NCBI RefSeq assembly: GCF_022647665.1
Contig: NZ_CP071872.1
Coordinates: forward strand, 7,316,001 to 7,380,000
Direction: 5' to 3'
Length of the DNA: 64,000 nt
From: Streptomyces formicae
Lineage (GTDB): Bacteria; Actinomycetota; Actinomycetes; Streptomycetales; Streptomycetaceae
Part shown: positions 41,270-49,825 of the stretch, in pieces
How the letters are laid out: each line of letters begins with the position of its first letter
Position numbering within the stretch: the stretch's first letter is position 1
Translations under genes and position numbers: made by a program
Notes under the pieces: model-generated
The model's database searches: none
What the model was told of the DNA's origin: nothing
What the model saw: only the letters and a program-made list of their open reading frames with translations

Positions 41270-42558
41270 CCACCCAGATCTTCTGCGCCGCCACCCAGTA
41301 CGCCGCCGCGACCATCACCGCCGCCATCCGCGCCGGGCTCTTCGGTCCGCGCGAGGAGCACCGCCGGATCCTGGTGGTGAGCGACACCTCGCCGGCTCCC
41401 GAGCTGGGCACCCCGCTGGACCGGATGGCCGGCTTCGAGGCGATCCGCCCGGAGTTCGACGCCGTCCGCTCGTGGAACGAGGCGATCCGCCCGCACCACC
41501 CCGTCGGCTGGTCCCCGCGCGCCCAGGACAACCCGCTCTGGGAGAAGGCGCTGCGGCTCGCCTGGGACCTGGGCGACGACCGGGTCGAGATCGCCTGCGA
41601 GTCCATCCAGGCCAACCCGTCCCGGGCGATCGCCGCGATCTTCGCGGACAGCCCGGTCCATGTGTACGCCGACGGCCTGATGAGCTACGGCCCGACCCGC
41701 AACCGCATCCCGCTGCCCATGAGCAGCAGGATCAAGCGGCTGATCCACCTCGACCTGGTGCCGGGGCTCCGCCCGCTGCTGCTCTCCGAGTACGGGGTCG
41801 AGCCGGTCGCCGTCCCCGACACGGAGTTCCTCTCCGTGCTGCGCGGGATCAGCGCCGGAGTCACGGTCGACGAGGAGCCCGGAACCGCGCTCGTGCTCGG
41901 CCAGTACCTCTCCGCGCTGGACCTGATCAGCCGCGAGGAGGAGGAGGACCTGCATCTGCGCATGGTGCGCGGCGCCGCGGCGCTCGGCCACCGGACCGTC
42001 GCCTTCAAGCCGCACCCGAGCGCCCCGGGCGACTCGACCCGCGCGCTGGAGAAGGCCGCGGACGAGCTCGGCATCACGCTGAAGGTGCTGCGTGAGCCGG
42101 TCCTCGCCGAGACGCTCTACCAGCAGGCCAGGCCCGAGCTCGTGGTGGCGTGCTTCTCGACGGCGCTGCTCACGGCGGCGACGTTCTACGGCATCCCGGC
42201 CGCGCGGGTCGGCACGGAGCTGCTGCTGGAGCGGATCGCGCCGTACCAGAACAGCAACCGCGTGCCGCTGACCGTCGTGGACGCGCTCGTGCCCGATCTG
42301 GAGCACGACGAGCGGGCGGGCAAGGTCCTGGACTTCGGCAAGGACCTCGGCCCGCTGGTGCGGGCGGTCGGGTACTGCATGCAGTCCACGTTCTACCCCG
42401 AGCTGCGCGACGAGGCGGCGGAGCTGCTCGAAGGGCTGTCGCCCGCCGAGCTGCCCCGGTACTTCAAGCGGCGCCGGCTCGGCAGTCTCGGGCTGCCGGG
42501 CGGGACGCGGCCGAGGCGCGGCGCCGCGGTGCGGAAGGTCGTACGGCGGCTGCGCTGA
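41266..42558 (+). CDS. Polysialyltransferase-family glycosyltransferase
   Basis: A protein of 430 residues. It starts TTQIFCAATQYAAATITAAI, which fits the N-terminal Rossmann unit of alpha-2,8-polysialyltransferase-like (GT-B) proteins, with VLGQYLSALDLISREEEEDL and the KPHPSAP motif near residue 250 that resembles the HP motif of bacterial polysialyltransferases. PELVVACFSTALLTAATFYG fits the C-terminal donor site. In Streptomyces such enzymes may build acidic (nonulosonate-type) cell-wall polymers; the real donor is unknown. Confidence 0.8.
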   Translation: MTTQIFCAATQYAAATITAAIRAGLFGPREEHRRILVVSDTSPAPELGTPLDRMAGFEAIRPEFDAVRSWNEAIRPHHPVGWSPRAQDNPLWEKALRLAWDLGDDRVEIACESIQANPSRAIAAIFADSPVHVYADGLMSYGPTRNRIPLPMSSRIKRLIHLDLVPGLRPLLLSEYGVEPVAVPDTEFLSVLRGISAGVTVDEEPGTALVLGQYLSALDLISREEEEDLHLRMVRGAAALGHRTVAFKPHPSAPGDSTRALEKAADELGITLKVLREPVLAETLYQQARPELVVACFSTALLTAATFYGIPAARVGTELLLERIAPYQNSNRVPLTVVDALVPDLEHDERAGKVLDFGKDLGPLVRAVGYCMQSTFYPELRDEAAELLEGLSPAELPRYFKRRRLGSLGLPGGTRPRRGAAVRKVVRRLR

Positions 42559-42980
42559 CCCGCGCCGCTCAGGTCCCCGCGCCCGTCCGCCGGTCCGCCG
42601 GCGGACGGGCGCTCCGGTCCCAGCAGGATCGTGCGGGAGACGACGAACGTGACCGGGATGGCCGCGGACGCCGCGACCAGCGGCGCCCAGCGGTCGCTGA
42701 AGCCGACCGCGTCGACCAGCAGCCAGACACCGCCGGTGGTGATGGTGAAGTTGGCCGCGTTGGTGAGCGGGAAGAGCAGGAACTTCCGCCAGGTGGGGCG
42801 CGTGCGGTAGGTGAAGTACGAGGTCAGGAAGAACGACCCCGTCATGCTGAGCACGCACGCGGCGACATGCGCGGCGATGTACGGCAGCCAGGTCAGCAGG
42901 GACAGGTAGCAGCCGTAGTACGTACCGGTGTTGACGATGCCGACCAGGGCGAAGCGGACCAGCTGCCGGCGGACCGTCAT
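42393..42980 (-). CDS. GtrA-family membrane protein with an unusual C-terminal extension
   Basis: The first 120 residues are a normal four-helix GtrA protein (LVRFALVGIVNTGTYYGCYL to VPVTFVVSRTILLG region), proposed to flip undecaprenyl-phosphate-linked sugars. The frame continues for 75 more Arg/Ser/Pro-rich residues, running through a 15-bp perfect hairpin and 166 bp into the converging polysialyltransferase gene. A natural stop just before the hairpin would be expected, so the tail may be non-native or due to a sequence error. The start overlaps the stop of the GT2 gene as ATGA. Confidence 0.78.
   Translation of the reverse strand: MTVRRQLVRFALVGIVNTGTYYGCYLSLLTWLPYIAAHVAACVLSMTGSFFLTSYFTYRTRPTWRKFLLFPLTNAANFTITTGGVWLLVDAVGFSDRWAPLVAASAAIPVTFVVSRTILLGPERPSAGGPADGRGDLSGAGQRSRRTTFRTAAPRLGRVPPGSPRLPSRRRLKYRGSSAGDSPSSSSAASSRSSG
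42579..42612. terminator. Hairpin between convergent polysialyltransferase and GtrA genes
   Basis: GCGCCCGTCCGCCGG, loop TCCG, CCGGCGGACGGGCGC: a perfect 15-bp stem starting 21 bp after the polysialyltransferase stop. It lies inside the long open frame of gtrA, which casts doubt on the end of that frame. Confidence 0.75.
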
Positions 42981-43981
42981 CGCCGCAGCAGCTCCCCCGG
43001 GTCCTCCTCGGTGCGGTGCCAGCGCCGGCGCCGCGGCAGGCTCGCGTTGGTCGCCGCCACCAGATAGTGCGGGCGGCGCTTGACCTCGTAGTAGATGCGG
43101 CCGACGTATTCGCCGACCACTCCGAGCATCACCATCTGAATTCCGGCGAGGGCGACCACCGTCACCAGGAGCGTGGCATAGCCGGGGGTCTCCACGCCGT
43201 TGACGAGCGTCGCCCCCACGATCCAGGCCGCGTACGCCATGGCGACCGAGAGCAGCACCAGACCGAGATAGACCGCGGCGCGCAGCGGCTTGTTGTTGAA
43301 CGAGAGCAGCCCGTCGAGACCGTAATTGAGCAGCTTGCCGAAGCTCCACTTGGAACGGCCCTGCTCGCGCACGGCGTTCTCGTACTCGAAGGTCGTGGTG
43401 CGGAATCCCACCCAGGCGAACAGGCCCTTGGAGAAGCGGTTGTACTCGCTCAACCCGGTGACGGCGTCCACGGTGCGGCGCGACAGCAGCCGGAAGTCGC
43501 CGACGCCGTCGACGAGTTCCACGTCCACCAGCCGGTTGATCAGCCGGTAGTAGGCGCGTGCCGTGACGGTGCGGGTGACGCGGTCGCCCTTGCGCGTGCG
43601 GCGGGCGACGACCTGGTCGAACCCCTCCCGGTGGAGGCGGAGCATGCGGTCCACCAGCTCGGGCGGGTGCTGGAGGTCGGCGTCCATGATGACCACCACG
43701 TCGCCGCCGGCGTGCTGGAGACCGGCCAGCATGGCGGCCTCCTTGCCGAAGTTCCGGCTGAAGGAGACGTAGCGGGCGCGGGAGTCGTCGGCGGCGATCT
43801 TTTCGAGAAGAGGGAGCGTGCGGTCACGGCTTCCGTCGTCCACATAAACGAGTTCGAAATCCTGCCCGATAAACGAGAGTTCTTTCGTCACCCGTTCGTG
43901 GAAACGGCTGATGATCTCCTCTTCGTTGAAACACGGGACGACAATCGAGATCAGCACGGAGGCACAGTAGCCCATATTCAC
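42977..43981 (-). CDS. GT2 undecaprenyl-phosphate glycosyltransferase (GtrB/CsbB type)
   Basis: A 334-residue protein with a cytosolic GT-A domain (ISIVVPCFNEEEIISRFHER, FELVYVDDGSRDRT, VVIMDADLQHPPELVDRM with DADLQ, and EQGRSKWSFGKL) and two C-terminal membrane helices. This class loads a sugar onto undecaprenyl phosphate. Coupled to gtrA and near a yfhO-type gene, it fits the three-component surface-glycosylation system. The start is uncertain: GTG 43981, ATG 43975 or GTG 43957; the last gives the usual family N-terminus VLISIVVPC. Confidence 0.9.
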   Translation of the reverse strand: MNMGYCASVLISIVVPCFNEEEIISRFHERVTKELSFIGQDFELVYVDDGSRDRTLPLLEKIAADDSRARYVSFSRNFGKEAAMLAGLQHAGGDVVVIMDADLQHPPELVDRMLRLHREGFDQVVARRTRKGDRVTRTVTARAYYRLINRLVDVELVDGVGDFRLLSRRTVDAVTGLSEYNRFSKGLFAWVGFRTTTFEYENAVREQGRSKWSFGKLLNYGLDGLLSFNNKPLRAAVYLGLVLLSVAMAYAAWIVGATLVNGVETPGYATLLVTVVALAGIQMVMLGVVGEYVGRIYYEVKRRPHYLVAATNASLPRRRRWHRTEEDPGELLRR

Positions 43982-44080
43982 GGGCGCCCGGATTCACTCC
44001 GTGACGCACGGACCACGTTGTGGTGAAAGGGCCCTGCAACGGCCGGAATCGGCAGCCGATCCTGCCATCTTCGAATAACC

Positions 44081-46594
44081 ATGCCCAGCTTCGATCCCGT
44101 GCGGATCCCCGCAGCCCGCCTCCCTGCGACCGCCCCGCGTGCGACCACCTCGCGTGCGACCGCCCTCGCCGCGCTCCTCACGGTCGCCGCCGTGTGCGCG
44201 GGCGACGCCGTCGCCCGCAGCTTTCCCTTCGGCCCGAAGACGCGCAGCGTCAACGACCTCGGCAACCAGTTCGTGCCGTTCCACGCGCATCTGTGGGACC
44301 TGCTGCACGGCCGGGCCGAGGGCGGCCTGCTGCTCAACTGGCAGTCCGGCTACGGCATGAGCTTCCTGCCCGACCTCGGGACGTACCTCGGCAGCCCGTT
44401 CTCACTGCTCGTCGCAGTCTTCCCGCGCGAGGACATCGACCTCGCGGTGTACGTGATCACCGTCCTGAAGATGGCGGCTGCCGCGGCCGCGATGGCGGGG
44501 CTGCTGCTCGCGCTCAACCGGAACCCCGGCCCCCGCGGCCGCTGGTGGGCGGCCGGCGTGCTCGGCGCCTCGTACGCGCTGTGCGGCTGGTCCGTCGTCG
44601 AGGCCGTCTACAACACCATGTGGCTGGACGGGCTGATCGCCTTCCCGCTCCTCTGCCTCACCGGCGAGTGGGCACGGGCCCGGCGGCGGCCCGTCCTCGC
44701 CGTGGTGGGCGTCGCCGCGGCCTGGACCGCCAACTTCTACACCGCCTACATGGCCACCATCGGCGCCGCACTCGTCCTGCTCCTGCGGCTGCTCCTGGAC
44801 GAGGAGGCGACCGTACGGGACCGGGGGCGGGCGCTGCTGCGGGCGGCGGGGACCACGCTGCTCGGGATCGCCCTCGCGGCTCCCGTGCTGCTGCCCGTCC
44901 TCCAGGGGGCGAAGCACGCCCACCCGGGCTGGACCCGGCAGTTCACCCCGACGGGCTGGACCGATGTGTTCGCCCGCGCGCTCCCGGCGACGTACAGCTT
45001 CTTCAGCCCGGCCGTCTTCCTCGGGACGGGCGCGCTGCTGCTCGTCGCGGCACTGCCCTTCCACCGGGGCGTGGAGTGGCGCCGGCGCCTGGGGTGGACC
45101 GGGCTCGTGGTGGCGGTCGCCCTGTCGATGCAGTGGGAGCCCGGCCATCTGGCCTGGCATGTCTTCGCGACGCCCAACGGCAGCCCGTACCGCCAGTCGT
45201 TCGTCCTCGCCGGGATCCTGGTGATCGCGGCCTGGACGTGCCTCGCGCAGGACTGGCCGGGGCCGCGGGCGCTGCTCGCCGGGACCGGTGTCCTCGCGGT
45301 GCTCGCGGCGGCCGCGGCGACCAGTGAGCTGGCGGCCGAGTGGTCGCTGCCGCTGTTCCTCGCCGGGCTGGCCGGTGCGGGCGGCGGGCTGCTCCTGGCG
45401 CGGCGCCACCCGGCCCGCGGGGGGTACGCCGCCGTGGCCGCGCTGCTGGTCTGCGGCGCCCTCGTCGGCCAGGCCGCGGCGACCGTCGCCTACGCCGACC
45501 GGCAGAAGCTCGGCCGGCTGGACGACTATCCGCCCTGGGGCTCCCCGCACACCGCGCGCGCCGCCGCGGTGGCAGGGTCCGACGGCTGGCCGCGCCATCG
45601 CACCGACCCCGGCCGCCTCCAGCTCACCGGCAACGACCCGCTCCTGGTCGGCGGCGAGGGCGGCGGCTACTACAGCAGCCATACACCGGCGGTGTTCACG
45701 CGCACCATGGCCGCGCTGGGCGCCGGCTGGACCTCGCGGGGACGCAACGTGCAGAGCCTGGACAACCCGGTCACCGACGCGGTCTTCTCGGTCGGGGCGC
45801 GGGTGCGTGCGGCGGCCGACGGCGAGGACGTACGTGTCGTCCGGGCGGCGGCCGGCGTGCCACCGCTGGTGACCGTACGCCCGGACCGCCCCCGGAGCGC
45901 CCCCGGACCGCGCTTCGGGCACTCCCCCTTCCGCAACCAGGAGTTGCTGCTCGGCGCCTCCGTGTACACGGCCCCCGAGGGCGGGGTCTGCCCTGCGGGC
46001 ACCGACGTCTTCGTCTTCGCACCCGACTACAGCGGCTGGGCCCGCCGCGGCGACGGCCCACCGGTGCGGCTCAGGGGCGAGCCCCTGATGGGCGTCCGCG
46101 CCGCGATGGCCCCGCTCGGCACGTCGACCGGCCCCGGCTCACGGATCGCCTTCGCCCGGGGCGTCGCACCGCGCGGCTGGAGCGGGGGCTGTCTGCACCG
46201 TGACAGGCTCGCCGCCGCAGTGGCGGAGCTGAAGCGGACGGGGGCGGTCTCCGTCGACGTCCGCGACGACGGCGTACGGGCCGTACTGCCGCCCGGCTCC
46301 ACCGGCACCGCGGTGCTCGCCGCCCCGCGCATCGCGGGCTGGCGCTGCAACGGCCGTCCGGCCGCCGGCCACCTCGGCCTGGTCGCCGTCCCGCTCGACG
46401 GGCGCACGACCAGGGTCGACTGCTCCTTCCGGCCGCCCGGGCTGCGGGCCGGAGCGGCGGTCGGCGGGGCCGCGCTGCTGGTCCTGGCCGCCGTCGCGGT
46501 GCTGCCGGGTGCGCGGTCGCTCGTACGAACGCGTCGGCGTCCGGCCACCAAGACTTCACCCGCACAGAACCCGTTGGCCGTCCGCCGAGCATGA
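44081..46594 (+). CDS. YfhO-family polytopic membrane glycosyltransferase (GT-C type)
   Basis: An 837-residue protein with about 12 hydrophobic segments in the first 480 residues. The first external loop has NDLGNQFVPFHAHLWD with acidic/His residues expected of a GT-C active site, and NWQSGYGMSFLPDLGTYLGS is the conserved YfhO region. A large extracytoplasmic domain (about 490-800) and a final membrane helix follow. With GtrB and GtrA encoded divergently, it should transfer a sugar from the undecaprenyl carrier to a cell-wall polymer, as CsbB/YfhO do on lipoteichoic acid in Bacillus. Confidence 0.88.
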   Translation: MPSFDPVRIPAARLPATAPRATTSRATALAALLTVAAVCAGDAVARSFPFGPKTRSVNDLGNQFVPFHAHLWDLLHGRAEGGLLLNWQSGYGMSFLPDLGTYLGSPFSLLVAVFPREDIDLAVYVITVLKMAAAAAAMAGLLLALNRNPGPRGRWWAAGVLGASYALCGWSVVEAVYNTMWLDGLIAFPLLCLTGEWARARRRPVLAVVGVAAAWTANFYTAYMATIGAALVLLLRLLLDEEATVRDRGRALLRAAGTTLLGIALAAPVLLPVLQGAKHAHPGWTRQFTPTGWTDVFARALPATYSFFSPAVFLGTGALLLVAALPFHRGVEWRRRLGWTGLVVAVALSMQWEPGHLAWHVFATPNGSPYRQSFVLAGILVIAAWTCLAQDWPGPRALLAGTGVLAVLAAAAATSELAAEWSLPLFLAGLAGAGGGLLLARRHPARGGYAAVAALLVCGALVGQAAATVAYADRQKLGRLDDYPPWGSPHTARAAAVAGSDGWPRHRTDPGRLQLTGNDPLLVGGEGGGYYSSHTPAVFTRTMAALGAGWTSRGRNVQSLDNPVTDAVFSVGARVRAAADGEDVRVVRAAAGVPPLVTVRPDRPRSAPGPRFGHSPFRNQELLLGASVYTAPEGGVCPAGTDVFVFAPDYSGWARRGDGPPVRLRGEPLMGVRAAMAPLGTSTGPGSRIAFARGVAPRGWSGGCLHRDRLAAAVAELKRTGAVSVDVRDDGVRAVLPPGSTGTAVLAAPRIAGWRCNGRPAAGHLGLVAVPLDGRTTRVDCSFRPPGLRAGAAVGGAALLVLAAVAVLPGARSLVRTRRRPATKTSPAQNPLAVRRA

Positions 46595-46616
46595 GGCTCG
46601 GCGTACGCTCCCGACC

Positions 46617-47480
46617 ATGCCCTCCCTCCTGAGCAACCGGCTGGCGAAGCGGGTGCTGCGTCCGGCCTTCACACTGGTCGAACAGCGCCTGGAGCGCGCC
46701 ACCACCGCCTTGCAGTCCGACCTCGACGCCCTCCACCACGAGGTGGCCGACCTGCGTCGGCAGAGCTACGGACTCGGGCTGCTGCTCGACCACGCCGGGC
46801 GGGACGGCCACCGGATGCCCACCGCCACCCAGCTGGACACGCTGGTGCGCGAAGTGACCACGGTGACAGGCGCGTCCGACGCCCACGCCCGCAGCGAACT
46901 GACCGTCGCCTACCGCACGGTGGTGGCCCTGGAGGCGCTGGCGATCGGCTCCATGCCGGGCTCGACCTCCGACGTGTGCGGCAAGCTGGCGGCCGTTCCG
47001 CTGCTGGCGCCGCCGAACGGCGACGTCCTCGAAATAGGCACCGGGACTGGGCTGTTCGCGTCCGGGCTGCTGCGCATGCTGCACCGGGCGGGCATCGAGC
47101 CCCGGCTGACGGCCGTGGACCCGCTGACGGCCGGCGACCCGCTGACGGGCCCGGTCGGCGAGGACGTCGTACGCGCCAACCTCGCGCTGTGCGGCGGCCG
47201 TTCGGGCCCCGAGGCGCGCATCGCAGCCGCCCGGGACGCCGTCTCCGACCGTCGGTACGGAGTCGTCGTCATCGCCGGCGACCCCTCCGTCGAGGCCGTA
47301 CTCGCCGACCTCGAGTGGTCCGCGGAACTCGCCGCGGACGGCGCGGCCGTGGTCGTCGACGGCCATGCCGACGACACCCGCCCCGGCGTCAACGAGGCCC
47401 TCTGCAAGCACCTCGCGACCGGCTCCCGCCTGCGCCTCCTGGGACAGGTGGCGGGCACGGCGTTCCTCCGGGCGGCCTGA
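46617..47480 (+). CDS. Class I SAM-dependent methyltransferase
   Basis: A 287-residue protein. The N-terminal 100 residues are helical (LVEQRLERATTALQSDLDAL, HHEVADLRRQSYGLG). The methyltransferase core follows, with motif I GDVLEIGTGTGLFASGLLRM, an acidic TAVDPLTAGDP loop, and YGVVVIAGDPSVEAVLADLE. The C-terminus resembles surface-glycan methyltransferases found in glycosylation loci. It starts 22 bp after the yfhO-type gene and is probably in its operon. Confidence 0.8.
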   Translation: MPSLLSNRLAKRVLRPAFTLVEQRLERATTALQSDLDALHHEVADLRRQSYGLGLLLDHAGRDGHRMPTATQLDTLVREVTTVTGASDAHARSELTVAYRTVVALEALAIGSMPGSTSDVCGKLAAVPLLAPPNGDVLEIGTGTGLFASGLLRMLHRAGIEPRLTAVDPLTAGDPLTGPVGEDVVRANLALCGGRSGPEARIAAARDAVSDRRYGVVVIAGDPSVEAVLADLEWSAELAADGAAVVVDGHADDTRPGVNEALCKHLATGSRLRLLGQVAGTAFLRAA

Positions 47481-47482
47481 GC

Positions 47483-49018
47483 TCAGCTCGGGCGGAACTG
47501 GCGCTGGCGGTCCAGGGCGCGGCGCAGGCCCAGTGCCGAGGGGTGGGCCGGGCCGTACAGGCGCTCCGTGTCGTAGAGCAGGCTCTGCAACTGCTGCTGC
47601 CCCGCCGCGTGGTCGCCGATCGCCAGCAGCAGGTGCCCGATCCGGTGCCGGATGTCGAACGCCCGGGACTGGTCCGCCCCCGCCACGTGCCGGTTCTCGT
47701 AGTACGGCAGCACCGCCCGGTACTCGTCCAGCGCGGCGGCCGGCTCACCCAGCTGCTCCAGGCACTGCGCCGCGTCGTAGCGGTACTGGAGCGTCTGCGG
47801 GTCGCCCATGCCCGCCTCGGCCGCCCGGTCGTCGGCGAGCCGGCGCAGCTCGGGCAGGGCCCTGCGGTACTGGCCGTCGTCCATCAGCGTCGTCGCGTAC
47901 TGCTTGCGCAGGATCCTGACGACCGGTGAGTGCTCGCCGTGCTCGGCGGCGGCCGCCGGGAGGATGCCGCCGAGGATGTCGACGGCCCGGGTGATGCTGC
48001 CCTCTCCGAGGAGCCTCTTGACCTCGTCGACGGCCGCGGCCACGTCCGGGCGGTCCACGACCACCGTCGGCGTGGCCCGGTGCGGCACCGGCGCGGGGCT
48101 GCCCGCGCGGTCCGGCCAGGGGGCGTGCGGACGCAGGAACGGGCGGGTCGGGTCCAGCGGGCCCAGCGGCGCCGGCGCACCGCGGCCCGGCAGCAGCGGG
48201 GCCAGCTGCTCGTACACCTCCTGGGCGTGGGACGGGCGGTGCTGCGGGTCCTTGGACAGCAGCCGCAGCACCAGCGTCTCGAGCTGCTCGGGCACCTCGG
48301 GCCGCAGCTGCCGCACCGGGAGCGGCGGCTCGTACAGATGCCGGTGCAGCACGCCGAGCGCGGTGGAGCCGGCGAACGGCACGTTCCCGCTGAGGAGTTC
48401 GTGCAGCAGCACGCCGAGCGCGTACAGGTCCGTGTACGGGCCGACCGCGCCGCCCATGGCCTGCTCGGGCGCCATGTAGGCGGGGCTGCCGATCGGGGAG
48501 CCCGTGTGCGTGAGCCGGGTGGTGTCGGTGTCGAGGACGGAGGCGACGCCGAGGTCGAGGACGGTGATCGTGCCGTCGGGCTTCACCATGACGTTCCGCG
48601 GCTTGAGGTCGCGGTGGACGATCGGCACGGCGTGCACCGCGGCGAGCACCGCGCACAGCTGGGCGGCGATCGCGGCGGCCCACTCCCAGGGGTACGGGTC
48701 GTGCTCGGCGAGGTGGTCGGCGAGGTCAGCGCCCTCGACGTACTGCATGACGAGGTACAGGTCGTCGCCGTCGCTGCCCGCGTCATGGACGGTGACCAGG
48801 CCGGGGTGCGAGACCTGCGCCGTCACCCGGCACTCGCGGACGAAGCGCCGGCGCATCTCGTCCGCCGCGGTCGCCGCGGCCATGTGGTCGGGCCGGAGCA
48901 GTTTGACGGCGACGCGCCGGTCGAGCCGCCCGTCGTACCCGGTCCAGACCTGGCCCATGCCTCCCTGGCCGATGACGGTCGAGAGCTCGTACCGGCCGGC
49001 GATGACCCGTCCGTTCAC
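47483..49018 (-). CDS. Ser/Thr protein kinase with C-terminal TPR-like tail
   Basis: A 511-residue Hanks-type kinase. The Gly loop is IGQGGMGQVW, Lys39 is in VAVKLL, the catalytic loop HRDLKPRN is at 135-142, DLG at 155-157 stands in for DFG, and MAPEQAMGG is the activation-segment end. Domain end is near residue 270. A Pro-rich linker is followed by helical repeats (SITRAVDILGGILPAAAAEH; DDGQYRRALPELRRLADDRA; LGEPAAALDEYRAVLPYYEN) like tetratricopeptides. No membrane segment is present, so it is a soluble kinase with a protein-interaction tail. It overlaps the upstream membrane protein gene as GTGA. Confidence 0.92.
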   Translation of the reverse strand: MNGRVIAGRYELSTVIGQGGMGQVWTGYDGRLDRRVAVKLLRPDHMAAATAADEMRRRFVRECRVTAQVSHPGLVTVHDAGSDGDDLYLVMQYVEGADLADHLAEHDPYPWEWAAAIAAQLCAVLAAVHAVPIVHRDLKPRNVMVKPDGTITVLDLGVASVLDTDTTRLTHTGSPIGSPAYMAPEQAMGGAVGPYTDLYALGVLLHELLSGNVPFAGSTALGVLHRHLYEPPLPVRQLRPEVPEQLETLVLRLLSKDPQHRPSHAQEVYEQLAPLLPGRGAPAPLGPLDPTRPFLRPHAPWPDRAGSPAPVPHRATPTVVVDRPDVAAAVDEVKRLLGEGSITRAVDILGGILPAAAAEHGEHSPVVRILRKQYATTLMDDGQYRRALPELRRLADDRAAEAGMGDPQTLQYRYDAAQCLEQLGEPAAALDEYRAVLPYYENRHVAGADQSRAFDIRHRIGHLLLAIGDHAAGQQQLQSLLYDTERLYGPAHPSALGLRRALDRQRQFRPS

Positions 49019-49608
49019 CGGTCACCGCCGTCCGCGCGGTGGTCCTTGCGGAGGAGGTCGCTGAGTTCGTCGAGCTCGGCACGCACCTGGTCGATACGGC
49101 GGGGCGGTTGGGGAGTCGGGGCCGGGGCGGGAGCGGGGGCCGGCTGCCGCACGGGCTGGGCGTACGGATTCGGTACGGGCGGCTGGGCCACCGGCGGATA
49201 GCCGTAGCCCGTCATCTGCTGCTGCGGGGCAGCAGGGAACGGGGGCGGCACGGGCAGCGTTTCGTAGTGCCGCATCTCCGCGTACAGGTAGTAGGCCATG
49301 ACGCCGACGAGCTGGACCAGTATCCCGATCAGGACGACTGCCGCCGCGGAGTCGCTCAGCTCCTTGTCCGGGTCGTCCGGGACCGCACTGCCGAAGTAGA
49401 GGAAGAGTCCGACATTGAGGACGATCACCGCGCAGAAGAGCGCGAGGTGCAGGACTCTGCGGGTCACGATCGCGAGCCGCAGCATCGGCACCCAGCCCAG
49501 GAACCCGCAACTCAGCACGGTCAGACAGATGAAGACCACGCGCAGCGCGACCAGTGTGCTGCCGGCGGGGCGCCCTGGCTGTGGTGGCGCATAGCCGTGG
49601 CCGTGCAT
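49015..49608 (-). CDS. Membrane protein co-transcribed with the kinase
   Basis: A 197-residue protein with four hydrophobic segments (STLVALRVVFICLTVLSCGF, LHLALFCAVIVLNVGLFLYF, and ADSAAAVVLIGILVQLVGVM-like region) and a C-terminal cytosolic Pro/Ala-rich stretch (APAPAPAPTPQPPRRIDQVR) with a short helix. The stop overlaps the kinase start. It could be a membrane partner or substrate of the kinase; there is no direct evidence beyond coupling. ATG 49608 is chosen over a frame that extends 21 codons upstream. Confidence 0.8.
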   Translation of the reverse strand: MHGHGYAPPQPGRPAGSTLVALRVVFICLTVLSCGFLGWVPMLRLAIVTRRVLHLALFCAVIVLNVGLFLYFGSAVPDDPDKELSDSAAAVVLIGILVQLVGVMAYYLYAEMRHYETLPVPPPFPAAPQQQMTGYGYPPVAQPPVPNPYAQPVRQPAPAPAPAPTPQPPRRIDQVRAELDELSDLLRKDHRADGGDR

Positions 49609-49748
49609 GCGGGCTCCTGAGAGGTGTACTGATCCGGACGAGGTTTCGAGCGTATACACCGACACCGACAACGGCCCCGGGGTTGTACCGAACCGTTGTC
49701 CAACCGATCACGCCGTCCGCGTCACGCCGCATGCCTCACGCGTCACGC

Positions 49749-49825
49749 CGTACGCCGTACGCCGTACGCCGTACGCCTCACGCCTCACGCCTCACGCCTC
49801 ACGCCTCACGCCTCACGCCTCACGC
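49749..49825. repeat. Heptanucleotide tandem array (CGTACGC x4, CTCACGC x7)
   Basis: Four CGTACGC units (49749-49776) run directly into seven CTCACGC units (49777-49825), all in exact 7-bp register; degenerate units precede. The array lies in the 3' flank of the methylase gene on the minus strand, whose stop codon is in the last unit. It is not CRISPR (units too short, no spacers). Together with the promoter of the membrane protein gene it fills the 211-bp gap. Confidence 0.92.

Noticed and set aside
49749..49825. Possible CRISPR array
   Set aside because: Units are 7 bp with no spacers, and there are no cas genes.
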